Shown: positions 25,166-33,617 of the stretch, piece after piece
How positions within the stretch are numbered: position 1 is the first letter of the stretch
Layout: the number at the start of each line of letters is the position of its first letter
From: Bog-473 sp963766995
GTDB lineage: Bacteria > Actinomycetota > Acidimicrobiia > Acidimicrobiales > RAAP-2
NCBI GenBank assembly: GCA_963766995.1
Contig: CAVYCE010000002.1
Location: 310,001 to 374,000, forward strand
DNA: 64,000 nucleotides
Direction of reading: 5' to 3'
Made by a program: the position numbers and the translations under genes
The notes under the pieces: generated by a model
Told to the model about the DNA's origin: nothing
What the model saw: only the letters and a program-made list of their open reading frames with translations
The model's database searches: none

Positions 25166-26587
25166 TTGACTCGATTGGGTATCCGCGCCCGCATCACCGC
25201 CATCTTCGGCTTGGGCGCACTGCTCCTGTCCTTCAGCATGGGCGGCTTGTCGTATTTCACCACGCGACACTTCCTGCTGGCCGAGCGGGAATCGGCGGCG
25301 CAACATCAAGCATTCGCCAACGCCGCGCTGGTCCGTAGTTCCCTGCAATCGGGCACCACCCAGTACGCCGACCTCCTGGCCTCACTCGATGCCGGCTCGG
25401 ACTCACACTCCATCCTCATCTATCACTCGACGCCGTACTCGTCATCGCTGTCACTGAGCGCGTCGTCCATTCCGAGCCACTTGCTCTCCGTGGTCCTGGC
25501 CGGCTCGGCCGCCACCCAGACCTATCGGCAAGGAGCCCAAAGCGACGCCCAAATCGTGGTGGGCGTCCCCATCCCGGCCTTGCACGCGGCCTACTTCGAG
25601 GTGTTCAGTCTGAGCGATCTGGACCACACCCTTCGAGTGCTCGGCCTTACCCTGCTCGGTGCCGGCGTGGTGACCACCCTTCTTGGCATTGCCCTGGGGC
25701 GCTTCGCCAGTGACCGTGCCCTCCGCCCCCTGGCCGGTGTCTCCCGCGCCGCGGTGTCCATCGCCGGCGGCCAGCTCGACACCCGCCTCGAGTCCGACCC
25801 GGCCGATTCGGACCTCGAGGGTCTCACCGCTTCCTTCAATGCCATGGTGGACCAGCTCCAGGTGCGCATTGAACGCGAGGAACGCTTCAATTCCGACGTC
25901 AGCCATGAGCTGCGCTCCCCCCTCACCACCCTGTCGGCCACCCTTGAGGTGCTCGAAGCCGATCGAGATGAGCTGCCGGTACGAGCCCAGCGCGCCCTGC
26001 TCCTCCTCGGAGCCGACCTGCGGCGCTTCCAACGCATGGTGGGTGACCTGCTCGAGATGTCGCGGGTGGACGCCGGTTCCGTCGATGTCTTCCTCGAGGA
26101 GGTCCACGTCAGCGAGCTCGTCCAGCGAGCGGTGGCCGCCGGGGTGCGCGGCCTAGGTGAGGGCGTCGACACGCCTGAGGTGGTCATGGCCGAGGACGTG
26201 CGATCGCTTCACGTGCACGTGGACAAGCGCCGTTTCGAGCGCGTCGTGGCCAACCTCTTGGAGAACGCCGTCAACTATGGGGGCGGGGTGACCGTGATTA
26301 CCCTGCGCACCGCCGGCGACGATGTCGAGATCGTGGTCGACGACGGCGGGCCTGGCATCGACCCCGTGGAGCGCACGAAGGTGTTCGAGCGTTTTTACCG
26401 AGGCTCAGCCGCCGGCCGGCGCGGCACCGGCACCGGCACCGGATTGGGCCTGGCCCTCGTGGCCGAACATGTTCGCCTCATGCAGGGCCGGGTGTGGGTG
26501 GAAGCCTCTCCCACGGGCGGGGCCCGTTTCATAGTGGCGCTGCCGGTGCTCCCTACCCATCCAGACGATGAAGGGGATGACTGGTGA
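25166..26587 (+). CDS. Sensor histidine kinase with HAMP domain
   Basis: Membrane kinase of 473 residues starting at TTG 25166. Two membrane segments (about 11-30 and 158-178) flank an extracytoplasmic sensor of about 125 residues, followed by HAMP. The H-box is FNSDVSHELRSPLTTL with His247. The ATPase domain shows NLLENAVNYGG, DDGGPGI and GTGTGLGLALV. It is the cognate partner of the preceding regulator, and its stop shares TGATG with the next gene. The sensor sequence is not recognised. Confidence 0.92.
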   Translation: MTRLGIRARITAIFGLGALLLSFSMGGLSYFTTRHFLLAERESAAQHQAFANAALVRSSLQSGTTQYADLLASLDAGSDSHSILIYHSTPYSSSLSLSASSIPSHLLSVVLAGSAATQTYRQGAQSDAQIVVGVPIPALHAAYFEVFSLSDLDHTLRVLGLTLLGAGVVTTLLGIALGRFASDRALRPLAGVSRAAVSIAGGQLDTRLESDPADSDLEGLTASFNAMVDQLQVRIEREERFNSDVSHELRSPLTTLSATLEVLEADRDELPVRAQRALLLLGADLRRFQRMVGDLLEMSRVDAGSVDVFLEEVHVSELVQRAVAAGVRGLGEGVDTPEVVMAEDVRSLHVHVDKRRFERVVANLLENAVNYGGGVTVITLRTAGDDVEIVVDDGGPGIDPVERTKVFERFYRGSAAGRRGTGTGTGLGLALVAEHVRLMQGRVWVEASPTGGARFIVALPVLPTHPDDEGDDW

Positions 26588-27172
26588 TGCGTCGGCGCCG
26601 CACCCTCGCCACGCTGGTCTTGGTGACCCTCGCCGCGTCGTGCTCCATCCCGACCCAGAAGGGACCGAGCACCATCTCACCCAGCCACGTCCCCTTCGGT
26701 CTGCTCAACCCGATGCCCGCATCGACCACCACGACGCAGCCACCCTTCTCGTCGCTCGTCCCGGTCAAGGTGTACTTCCTGGCTCCCAATCAGCAACTCG
26801 AGGCCGAGCAGCGCTACGTGGTGGCGCCCGCGCCGCTCGTGGCAGTTATCAATGCACTACTGGCCGGTCCCAGCAGCTCAGAGTCGGCGCAGGGCACGAC
26901 AACGGATATCCCCGACAACGTCAACATCGTGACCGCTCAGGGCAACGGCAACCTAGTGACGGTAAACTTCAACCAGGCTTTCGCGCAGATCTCGGGTGCG
27001 GCAGCCGAGCTGGCGGTGGCGCAAGTGGTAGCCACCATCGCCGGCCCAGAACGGTGCCTCGATCGGGGTCATCTTTGAGATCGGTGGACACCGCAGCAGC
27101 GTGCCCATTGCCAGTGGCGCCCAAGTGCCGGGGCCGGTCTACCTCTTGCAGTTCGTGCCGCAGTCGCCCTAG
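26587..27172 (+). CDS. GerMN-domain lipoprotein, one frameshift
   Basis: Predicted lipoprotein with signal ending LVTLAASC (lipobox), a short Thr/Pro linker and a GerMN domain (VYFLAPNQQL to VTVNFNQAFAQ). The frame breaks after VATIAGP. Removing one C at 27045-27047 gives NGASIGVIFEIGG and an end VYLLQFVPQSP at the TAG 27170-27172, for 194 residues. LpqB, which is encoded next to MtrAB in other Actinobacteria, also carries GerMN, but this protein lacks the large C-terminal part of LpqB. It starts on TGATG after the kinase gene. Confidence 0.82.
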
Positions 27173-27546
27173 CCGGCGTTTTGCACGGCGTCCCGCCACG
27201 GCACACGGGGGGCTCCGGACCACAAATGCTCAAGGTCGTAGTAGTCGCGGGTCTCTTGCAGGAAGACGTGCACGATGAAATCGCCGAAGTCCATGAGGAC
27301 CCAGGTTCCGTCCTGCATGCCCTCGATGCGCACGGGCGCCATCTGGTGCGTCTCTTTGACGCCCCGCTCAATCTCCTCCACCAATGTCCGCACGTGTCGG
27401 GTGTTCGGCGCACTGGTGATGACGAAGGCATCGACCACACCGAAGAGCTCGGTCATGGCGAGGACCACCGTCTCATGGCCCAACTTGTCGTCTGCCGACC
27501 GCGCCGCCGTAGTGGCGGCCGGTGGGATGTGGACGTGCACATCCAA
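27169..27546 (-). CDS. rsfS: Ribosomal silencing factor RsfS
   Basis: Binds ribosomal protein L14 and blocks subunit joining in starved cells. The core ADDKLGHETVVLAMTEL, followed by DAFVITSAPNTRHVR and the YDLEHLW end, is typical. I prefer the TTG at 27546 (MDVHVHIPP), giving 125 residues. The frame is open to 27624 without conserved residues. Its TAG and that of the convergent lipoprotein gene share the palindrome CTAG. It follows nadD and a small gene, as is usual for Actinobacteria. Confidence 0.88.
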   Translation of the reverse strand: MDVHVHIPPAATTAARSADDKLGHETVVLAMTELFGVVDAFVITSAPNTRHVRTLVEEIERGVKETHQMAPVRIEGMQDGTWVLMDFGDFIVHVFLQETRDYYDLEHLWSGAPRVPWRDAVQNAG

Positions 27547-27554
27547 CCCACGAC

Positions 27555-27760
27555 TCAATGGAGCACGTCCAAGATCCCCACGGTCAACACGAAGGCACCA
27601 CCGAGTAGCGAGCAACTCGAGCATGGACCACCGTCGACGCGTCTCGGCGAGCGATCTTTAGCTCAGCTCGGCGCTCCACCCGGCGCTGCGACCGTACGGC
27701 CGCGCCTCTGACGACGGGGACATCGGGATACTCGGTGACCCTGGCCGGCATGGCGCTCAT
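27555..27760 (-). CDS. Small basic protein with possible C-terminal membrane segment
   Basis: Not recognised. The ATG at 27760 begins MSAMPARVTEYPDVPVV and continues as an Arg-rich stretch (RRVERRAELKIARRDAST). The frame then runs on to an unlikely end at 27584. Adding one base near 27590-27595 gives a hydrophobic end AFVLTVGILDVLH and a TGA at 27555, 9 nt before the rsfS TTG. The corrected product has about 68 residues with one membrane helix at the C-terminus. The ATG overlaps a TGA that could end nadD. It is a tentative call. Confidence 0.45.
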
Positions 27761-28358
27761 CTGCGCGACAGCGTACAGATTTCGAAGGGCAATACAACGG
27801 ATTACCTCCGGGGCACCATGTCCTCGATCGAACCGCCCTCGGCCAGCGACGGAACGGACCCCTGAGCTGGACACATCCACTTGTGGGCCGTCCACCCAGG
27901 TCCACCGCGCCACCCCTCGTGGTGCCGGGGGCCGGACCGTCGTGGGACGGGAAACAACCCCCAAAGTGACCATCTGGCGGAGATCATCGGTCCGCTCCCA
28001 GGTCCCCAGCTCGGGCACCAGATCGGCCCCGACCACCAGGCACATCTCGGTCCGATTCGCCGCGCTCACGGCGCAGTTCCTCCACGGTCATCACGGTATA
28101 GCTCGGTCCACCGCGATCGATCTCCATGCGGCTGGCCTCGACGCCAGGCAGTGACTCGGCCAGTGCTGCGGTCATGGCAAAGCGATCTTCTGCTGGGGTG
28201 ATGGTGCGCGCCGGTGACTTCTGCCAGGGATCGTTGGCCACCACCAAAAGGAGCTGGGTCAACGCCAGGTCGGGCGAGTCCAACACCGCCCGCGCCGCGG
28301 CGGCGTGGCCGAAGTGAGGCGGGTCGAAGGTGCCGCCGAGAATGCCGACGCGGCTCAG
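27757..28358 (-). CDS. nadD: Nicotinate-nucleotide adenylyltransferase, several frameshifts, CTG start
   Basis: NAD biosynthesis enzyme. The N-terminus SRVGILGGTFDPPHFGH holds the nucleotidyltransferase motif, and LLVVANDPWQK and EIDRGGPSYTVMT follow. The middle resumes in another frame as EMCLVVGADLVPELGTWER, with the distal DVSSSG motif, and the end has LAEGGSIEDMVP and EVIRCIALRNLY in alternating frames. Four indels (near 28060, 27857, 27810-27813 and 27760-27800) reconcile them to 199 residues. No ATG, GTG or TTG precedes the motif in frame. CTG at 28358 overlaps the upstream TGA as CTGA. Identity is certain, boundaries less so. Confidence 0.83.
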
Positions 28359-29286
28359 GTGCCGGCAAGTTCGGCAATCACGGGCGCCAGCGCCTCCATT
28401 TCCCCCTCGTGCACCACGATGTAGCTGAAGCCCAGCTCTTCTCGCCGCTTCTGCAGCGTCTCGGCAATCTCCCCCGTCGTGCCGATCAATGCAATGGGCG
28501 CAGCCGCCATCTGTTGCGGTGACAATCCGAACAGGCGGAGCCATGGTCTCGAACATTTCAGCTGCGTTGGGCACCACCTGTACCGCAGCCGTCCAGCATT
28601 GGAACTCCAATTCGTCGGCCCGGTCTCCCGCCGCATCGCGGGCCCACTGGATGCGATCGGTGTACTTCTCCACCACCGACTCGGCCGCCACCTCGGCCCC
28701 GATGTAACCGGCCTTCAAGCTGGGCACGATGCTCACTACCTCGCGCGTACTGACCGGCCAGGGTCAAGATCCGCTTGCTCCCTCCGCCGATGACCAGGGG
28801 AGGTCCACCGGGAGTGACGGGATTGGGCGTGCCGACGGCTTCATTCACGTTGTAGAACTCGCCGGCCAGAGTGGCCCTTCCCGTGGACCACATGGAGGTC
28901 ATGATCTCGAGACTTTCGGCCAGACGAGCAATACGGACCGGCGCGGGATCCATGGGGATGCCCGACTGGTTGTAGTCAGTGGTCATCCAGCCCGCTCCCA
29001 TGCCGAATTCGAACCGACCCCCAGTGACGACGTCCATGGTGGCCGCCTCCATGGCCAGGATCACCGGATGGCGGAAGTCGTTGTCCAACACCAGCGTCCC
29101 CACCCGCAGCGTGGTGGTGGCCTCTGCGGCAACGGTAAGTGCAATCAGGGGCGCCCACTGGTCGCCCAAATGGTCCGGCATATAGAGCGTGGAATAGCCG
29201 AGATCCTCTGTCTTGCGAGCCAGCGCCCGCCAGGCATCTGGAGATGCAGCATTGGAAACCTGCAGCGCAAACCGGAAAGGTGCCAT
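28355..29286 (-). CDS. LLM-class F420-dependent oxidoreductase, two frameshifts
   Basis: Luciferase-like TIM-barrel protein. The start MAPFRFALQVSNA and the DVVTGGRFEFGMGAGW segment match the subfamily that I associate with F420 (TIGR03621-like). Removing one base at 28742-28747 joins AGQYAE to VVSIVPSLKAGYIG, and removing one base at 28541-28542 gives ETMLRLFGLSPQQM. The end is APVIAELAGT, for 309 residues. It is divergent from the DAHP synthase gene 32 bp away. The substrate is unknown. F420 dependence is inferred from the family. Confidence 0.85.
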
Positions 29287-29318
29287 GAACGGCGATCCTA
29301 CGGCGTTAACCTGGTCCG

Positions 29319-30677
29319 ATGCCGAGCTCGACGAGCACCGACGCATGGAATGCCGCGTCCTGGCGGAAGCACCCCGCCGCGCAACAGCCCACGTGGCCCG
29401 ACGCCGACGCGCTCAAGAAGGCCGAGACGCTGTTGGCCACCTTGCCGCCACTGGTCTTCGCCGGAGAAGCCCGCTACCTCACCTCCCAGCTGGCCGAAGT
29501 CGCCAATGGACGGGCCTTCCTGCTCCAGGCTGGTGATTGCGCCGAGTCGTTTGCCGAGTTCACCGCCGACTCCATCAGAGACAAGCTGAAAATCATCCTG
29601 CAGATGGCCGTGGCGCTGACCTACGCCGCCGGCGTACCTGTGGTGAAGGTCGGACGCATCGCGGGACAGTTCGCCAAGCCGCGCAGCGCCGACACCGAGC
29701 GCATCGGCGACATCGAACTCAGCGCCTTTCGTGGTCACATGGTCAATGACGAATCCTTCGACGAGGAAGCGCGTCGTCCAGATCCGTCCCGCCTCGTGGC
29801 TGCTTACCACCAGTCAGCATCCACACTGAACCTGTTGCGGGCCTTCACCAAGGGTGGCTTCGCCGACCTGTCACAGGTGCACCTGTGGAATCAACAGTTC
29901 GTTGCCTCGTCGTCGGAGGGTCAACGCTACGAGCGCATCGCATCGGAAATCGATCGCGCCCTTCGTTTCATGCGCGCCTGCGGCATTGACCTCGGCGCCG
30001 AAGTCGGCTTGCACCAAGTGGACTTCTGGACCAGCCACGAAGCATTGATCCTTCCGTACGAAGAATGCCTGACTCGTCAGGACTCCATCACCGGCAATTG
30101 GTTCGATTGTTCGGCGCACATGTTGTGGATCGGAGACCGCACCCGACAGCTTGACGGCGCCCACGTCGAATTCCTCTCCGGCGTCCACAATCCTCTGGGC
30201 TGCAAAATCGGACCTTCCAGCACCACGTCCGATGTGCTGGCCCTGTGCGAGCGACTCAATCCCAACCGCATTCCCGGTCGGCTGACATTGATCACTCGCT
30301 TCGGCGCAGACAAAATTGAAGAACATCTCCCCCCGCTCCTGCGCGCCGTCCACGACGCCGAGCATCCAGTGGTCTGGGCCTGTGACCCCATGCACGGCAA
30401 CACATTCACCAGCGAGGGGGGACGCAAGACGCGCCGCTTTGACGTCATCCTGTCCGAGCTGCGCTCCTTCTTCTCCGTGCACCGCGAGGTGGGCACATGG
30501 CCCGGCGGGGTGCATGTCGAGCTCACCGGTGACGACGTGACGGAATGCCTCGGTGGCGCAGAGGAAATCTTCGAGGGTGACCTCAGCGCCCGATACACCA
30601 CCACCTGTGACCCACGGCTCAATGCACGCCAGTCGCTCGACCTGGCCTTCCGAGTCGCTGAGTTTGTACGCGCCTGA
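29319..30677 (+). CDS. aroG: Class II 3-deoxy-7-phosphoheptulonate synthase
   Basis: First step of the shikimate pathway, condensing phosphoenolpyruvate with erythrose 4-phosphate. The 452 residues belong to the plant/mycobacterial type II family. Visible motifs are FLLQAGDCAESF (metal Cys), KVGRIAGQFAKPRS, the SAHMLWIGDRTRQLDGAHVE region, and CDPMHGNTF. The next gene starts on the TGATG at its stop. The symbol follows mycobacterial usage. Confidence 0.95.
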   Translation: MPSSTSTDAWNAASWRKHPAAQQPTWPDADALKKAETLLATLPPLVFAGEARYLTSQLAEVANGRAFLLQAGDCAESFAEFTADSIRDKLKIILQMAVALTYAAGVPVVKVGRIAGQFAKPRSADTERIGDIELSAFRGHMVNDESFDEEARRPDPSRLVAAYHQSASTLNLLRAFTKGGFADLSQVHLWNQQFVASSSEGQRYERIASEIDRALRFMRACGIDLGAEVGLHQVDFWTSHEALILPYEECLTRQDSITGNWFDCSAHMLWIGDRTRQLDGAHVEFLSGVHNPLGCKIGPSSTTSDVLALCERLNPNRIPGRLTLITRFGADKIEEHLPPLLRAVHDAEHPVVWACDPMHGNTFTSEGGRKTRRFDVILSELRSFFSVHREVGTWPGGVHVELTGDDVTECLGGAEEIFEGDLSARYTTTCDPRLNARQSLDLAFRVAEFVRA

Positions 30678-32317
30678 TGCGGATTCCCATCGCCCTACGA
30701 CTCTTCGGTCTGCTCAGCATGTTGACTATCGCCCTCGGCGGTGTCGCTGCCGCCGAAGCCCCGGACAGCACCTGCCCCAGCTGCCCCATCAGCCCACCCA
30801 CCACCACGACCACCACAGCCCCTACCGCCACACCCTCGACGGCGTCCTCCGGCGTACCCGCCTACTGGGAAGTGGCCTCCGACGGCGGCATCTTCAGTTT
30901 CGGCGGCGCGCCCTACCTGGGCTCCACTGGCAACATCAAACTCAACCAGCCCATCGTCGGCATGGCCTCCACTCCCGATGGCGAGGGCTACTGGTTTGTG
31001 GCCTCCGACGGCGGCATCTTCAGTTTCGGCGATGCCCACTTCTGGGGCTCGACCGGAGCCATGAAGCTGAACCAACCAATCGTGGGCATGGCTTCGACTC
31101 CGGACGGCGGCGGTTACTGGCTCGTGGCCTCCGACGGCGGCATCTTCACTTTTGGAGACGCCCACTTCTGGGGCTCGACCGGCAACATCGCACTCAACAA
31201 GCCCATCGTCGGCATGGCTTCGACTCCTGACGGCGCCGGTTACTGGCTCGTGGCCTCCGACGGGGGAATTTTTGCCTTTGGCGACGCCCACTTCTGGGGC
31301 TCGACCGGCAATATCGCGTTGAACCAACCCATCATCAGCATGATCTCGGGGCCGACAGGCGCCGGCTACATCCTTGTGGCCGCCGACGGCGGCACTTTCA
31401 GCTTCGGCACCGCACCCTTCTACGGTTCGCTTGGCGGCATCCCACTCAAAAATCCCATCGTCACCGCAGCAGCCACCCCCGGGGATACCGGCTATTGGTT
31501 CAGCGATGACGCGGGGGAGGTGTCTGCCTTCGGACAGGCCAGCTACTACGGATCGGCGCCGGCCCCACTGAATGAACCCATCGTCGGCATGGCCGAAGCC
31601 ACCGGCACCGGCGCCTTCGTCGGGGCGGCCTACCCATCCGGCTCGTACGGCTATGACGTCAGCGTGTTCAACATGAATTCGACCTGCACCTCAGGCCTAC
31701 CGACCGGACTGCACGACATCGGCGTGGTGGAAGTCGATGGTGGCGTCAATCCCACGTCCACCCCGGTCGACTACACCAACCCCTGCCTGGCTGCCGAAGC
31801 CAAGTGGGCTGGCGCCGGGCTCAACCTCTACACATTCCTCGGCAACTTCGCCAACGGTGCACCCCTGTGCTCGGGCACCCTCGAATCCGACGGTGAGACC
31901 GACTGCTGGGTCATCGGCTACAACTCAGCCATCCACGCCTTCCAGGACGCGCAGGCCGCCGGCGTCAATACCGACGTGGGCTGGTGGCTCGACGTCGAAG
32001 GCGCGTCAAACTATTGGACCTCGAACACCGCCAACAACGCGCAGACCGTGATGGGAGCGATCGCCGCCCTCCACAACTCCGAAGGAATCGCCGACGTCGG
32101 CGTCTATGCCAGCCCGGGTACCTGGAACAACATTGTCGGACAGTATCAACCATCGGTCCCGTTTTGGATGGCGGACTGGCTCAACACGCCGAGTGGGCCG
32201 GGCACCTGCGGCGACGTGGCCAATCAGGCCGCCAAACACCAACTCCCGACCGGACCGGTCGATTTGGTGCAGTACAGCGACAACGTCAATGGCGCCGACG
32301 GGGACTACGCCTGCTAG
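30677..32317 (+). CDS. Secreted repeat protein with GH25-like C-terminal domain
   Basis: 546 residues with a signal peptide (about 1-26), a Thr/Pro linker, six 42-residue repeats (about 63-314; core GYWLVASDGGIFSFGDA, then FWGSTGNI and PIVGMASTPDG) and a C-terminal domain from about 325. The repeats look like blades of a beta-propeller. The last one is degenerate. The C-terminal domain starts YGYDVSVFN and contains GWWLDVEGA, an Asp-x-Glu arrangement like GH25 muramidases, and VGVYASPGTW. A cell-wall-binding or wall-cutting role is inference. The gene end overlaps the convergent HNH gene by 32 bp. Confidence 0.75.
   Translation: MRIPIALRLFGLLSMLTIALGGVAAAEAPDSTCPSCPISPPTTTTTTAPTATPSTASSGVPAYWEVASDGGIFSFGGAPYLGSTGNIKLNQPIVGMASTPDGEGYWFVASDGGIFSFGDAHFWGSTGAMKLNQPIVGMASTPDGGGYWLVASDGGIFTFGDAHFWGSTGNIALNKPIVGMASTPDGAGYWLVASDGGIFAFGDAHFWGSTGNIALNQPIISMISGPTGAGYILVAADGGTFSFGTAPFYGSLGGIPLKNPIVTAAATPGDTGYWFSDDAGEVSAFGQASYYGSAPAPLNEPIVGMAEATGTGAFVGAAYPSGSYGYDVSVFNMNSTCTSGLPTGLHDIGVVEVDGGVNPTSTPVDYTNPCLAAEAKWAGAGLNLYTFLGNFANGAPLCSGTLESDGETDCWVIGYNSAIHAFQDAQAAGVNTDVGWWLDVEGASNYWTSNTANNAQTVMGAIAALHNSEGIADVGVYASPGTWNNIVGQYQPSVPFWMADWLNTPSGPGTCGDVANQAAKHQLPTGPVDLVQYSDNVNGADGDYAC
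30863..31615. repeat. 126-bp coding repeats, about six units
   Basis: Direct repeats with a period of 126 bp encode the 42-residue units. Units 2 to 4 are the most alike at DNA level, while units 5 and 6 have diverged. The pattern suggests recent in-frame duplication of the central units. Confidence 0.8.
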
Positions 32318-33593
32318 TCGCCGTACCCTTGATCGCCGCCAATCGGCGAGCGCGACCGATGTACCCAGCGCTTTTTGGCTGCGCTGGTGCGATCCACTTC
32401 CACTGACCGGGAGTTCCTTCAAGACGAAAGCCACCGTGACTCTTGAGATTGTGATGCGGCCGGCAGAGTCGGACGAGATTGTCCATCTCCGTTGGACCAT
32501 CAAGCCCGTAATCCACGTCCCGATGATCGATCTCTAGCCCGAGGCGCGCACCGCATCCAGGGACTGCACACACCCGATCACGGGCGATGAGCGCCATCTC
32601 GATGCGTTGAGGAATCGTCCGCTTGGTTGAGGTGACGGTCCTGATATCGATGCCGTCTCGCACGAGGAATTGGATATTGCCCTCACCAAGCAATTCGGTG
32701 GCTGCAGCAACCGATACCGATCCCACGCCCTCGATCTCGCAGGTGCCGCCCGGAACCAGGGCTCCCTGCCGAAGTGACTCCGCGTCAATCAACACCAGCG
32801 TGTGGCGACCAGTGCGACCAGTGCGACCAGTGCGACCGGTGCGACCAACCGAATCGTCGCCACTCTTCACCTCCAACCAGGCATCCATCCTGTGCGCATC
32901 GAGATCCTCGTGGTTGCCTGCTTTTCGGGCAGCCTCCTGTAGCGCCAGTGCACGAGCCTCACGCGAAGGGTGAATACGCGCCCACTCCACCTCGTCGCAG
33001 AGGCCCTCAAAGCGGATGCCGCCCTGGGGGTCCTGACGCCAACGCAGGTGGCGCATGCGGTGCACTCGGGATCGACGTTGGCGCTCAACCTCCGCACTCC
33101 GAGCTTCCGCCCGCATCCTCGATACTTCCTGGCGCAGCTCAAAATGACTGGCCTGACCCACAAGCGCCAGCAGCTGCTGGTCGCCGTCAGGCGCGATCGC
33201 CGCCGCCTCGGTCACTACTTCGAGTTGCGCCTGCGAGAGCTCGGCTTCCGTCAAGGCCGTCTCCAACACTGAGGACTCGGCTGCGGCCGTTGCCACCTTG
33301 AGGATGCGGCGGGCCGCCGTGGGCGACGTCCCCACCACCGTGCCTAGCCACTCTGCCGCGGTCGCATGCCCGTCCTTGGCGTAGCTGCCACTCTCGGCCA
33401 CCTTGGGGGCCAGCAAGGAGACACCAGACGAACCGATCCGTTCTATCTCGGCGAACAGAGACACAACCCAGCGCGCTGCATCAGGTTGCAAACGCTGGCG
33501 CCGGCTCTGACGCAGCAGCGTGCGCACGGTCCCGACAGCCGCCTCGAGTTCGTCCACGAACATGACATCGATAGTACGGATGGGGTGTGACAT
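32286..33593 (-). CDS. DUF222 / HNH endonuclease-domain protein
   Basis: 435-residue protein of the abundant actinobacterial DUF222-HNH family (13E12-repeat-like). An N-terminal helical DUF222 region spans about 15-290. The C-terminal HNH motif is seen as RDRVCAVPGCG, LEIDHRDVDYG, and LVRLCRPHHNLKSHGGF. A GRT tripeptide repeat near residue 250 comes from a 9-bp tandem repeat. Such genes are often multicopy and their role is unknown. No flanking intron or terminal repeats were seen, so I do not call it mobile. The start could also be an ATG ten codons in. Confidence 0.82.
   Translation of the reverse strand: MSHPIRTIDVMFVDELEAAVGTVRTLLRQSRRQRLQPDAARWVVSLFAEIERIGSSGVSLLAPKVAESGSYAKDGHATAAEWLGTVVGTSPTAARRILKVATAAAESSVLETALTEAELSQAQLEVVTEAAAIAPDGDQQLLALVGQASHFELRQEVSRMRAEARSAEVERQRRSRVHRMRHLRWRQDPQGGIRFEGLCDEVEWARIHPSREARALALQEAARKAGNHEDLDAHRMDAWLEVKSGDDSVGRTGRTGRTGRTGRHTLVLIDAESLRQGALVPGGTCEIEGVGSVSVAAATELLGEGNIQFLVRDGIDIRTVTSTKRTIPQRIEMALIARDRVCAVPGCGARLGLEIDHRDVDYGLDGPTEMDNLVRLCRPHHNLKSHGGFRLEGTPGQWKWIAPAQPKSAGYIGRARRLAAIKGTATSRRSPRRRH
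32805..32849. repeat. 9-bp tandem repeat in the DUF222-HNH gene
   Basis: Three perfect copies of GCGACCAGT followed by two degenerate copies. On the minus strand they encode repeated Gly-Arg-Thr in a linker between DUF222 and the HNH domain. Nine-base steps preserve the frame. Confidence 0.85.
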
Positions 33594-33617
33594 CGACCCC
33601 GACCCGAACCCAGCGAA

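Noticed and set aside
27984..28736. 250-codon frame as a single novel protein
   Set aside because: It is a composite: the first part is the middle of the LLM oxidoreductase and the second part is the start of nadD.
30863..31615. Regular 126-bp repeats considered as a CRISPR-like array
   Set aside because: The repeats are coding, continuous and without unique spacers; they translate to 42-residue protein units.
32805..32849. 9-bp repeats considered as an attachment site or iteron set
   Set aside because: They lie inside an intact coding frame and translate as a Gly-Arg-Thr linker. No integrase or replication gene is near.
32286..33593. HNH protein as a homing endonuclease or restriction enzyme
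   Set aside because: The DUF222-HNH layout is a common actinobacterial family, and there is no intron, intein or methylase partner.
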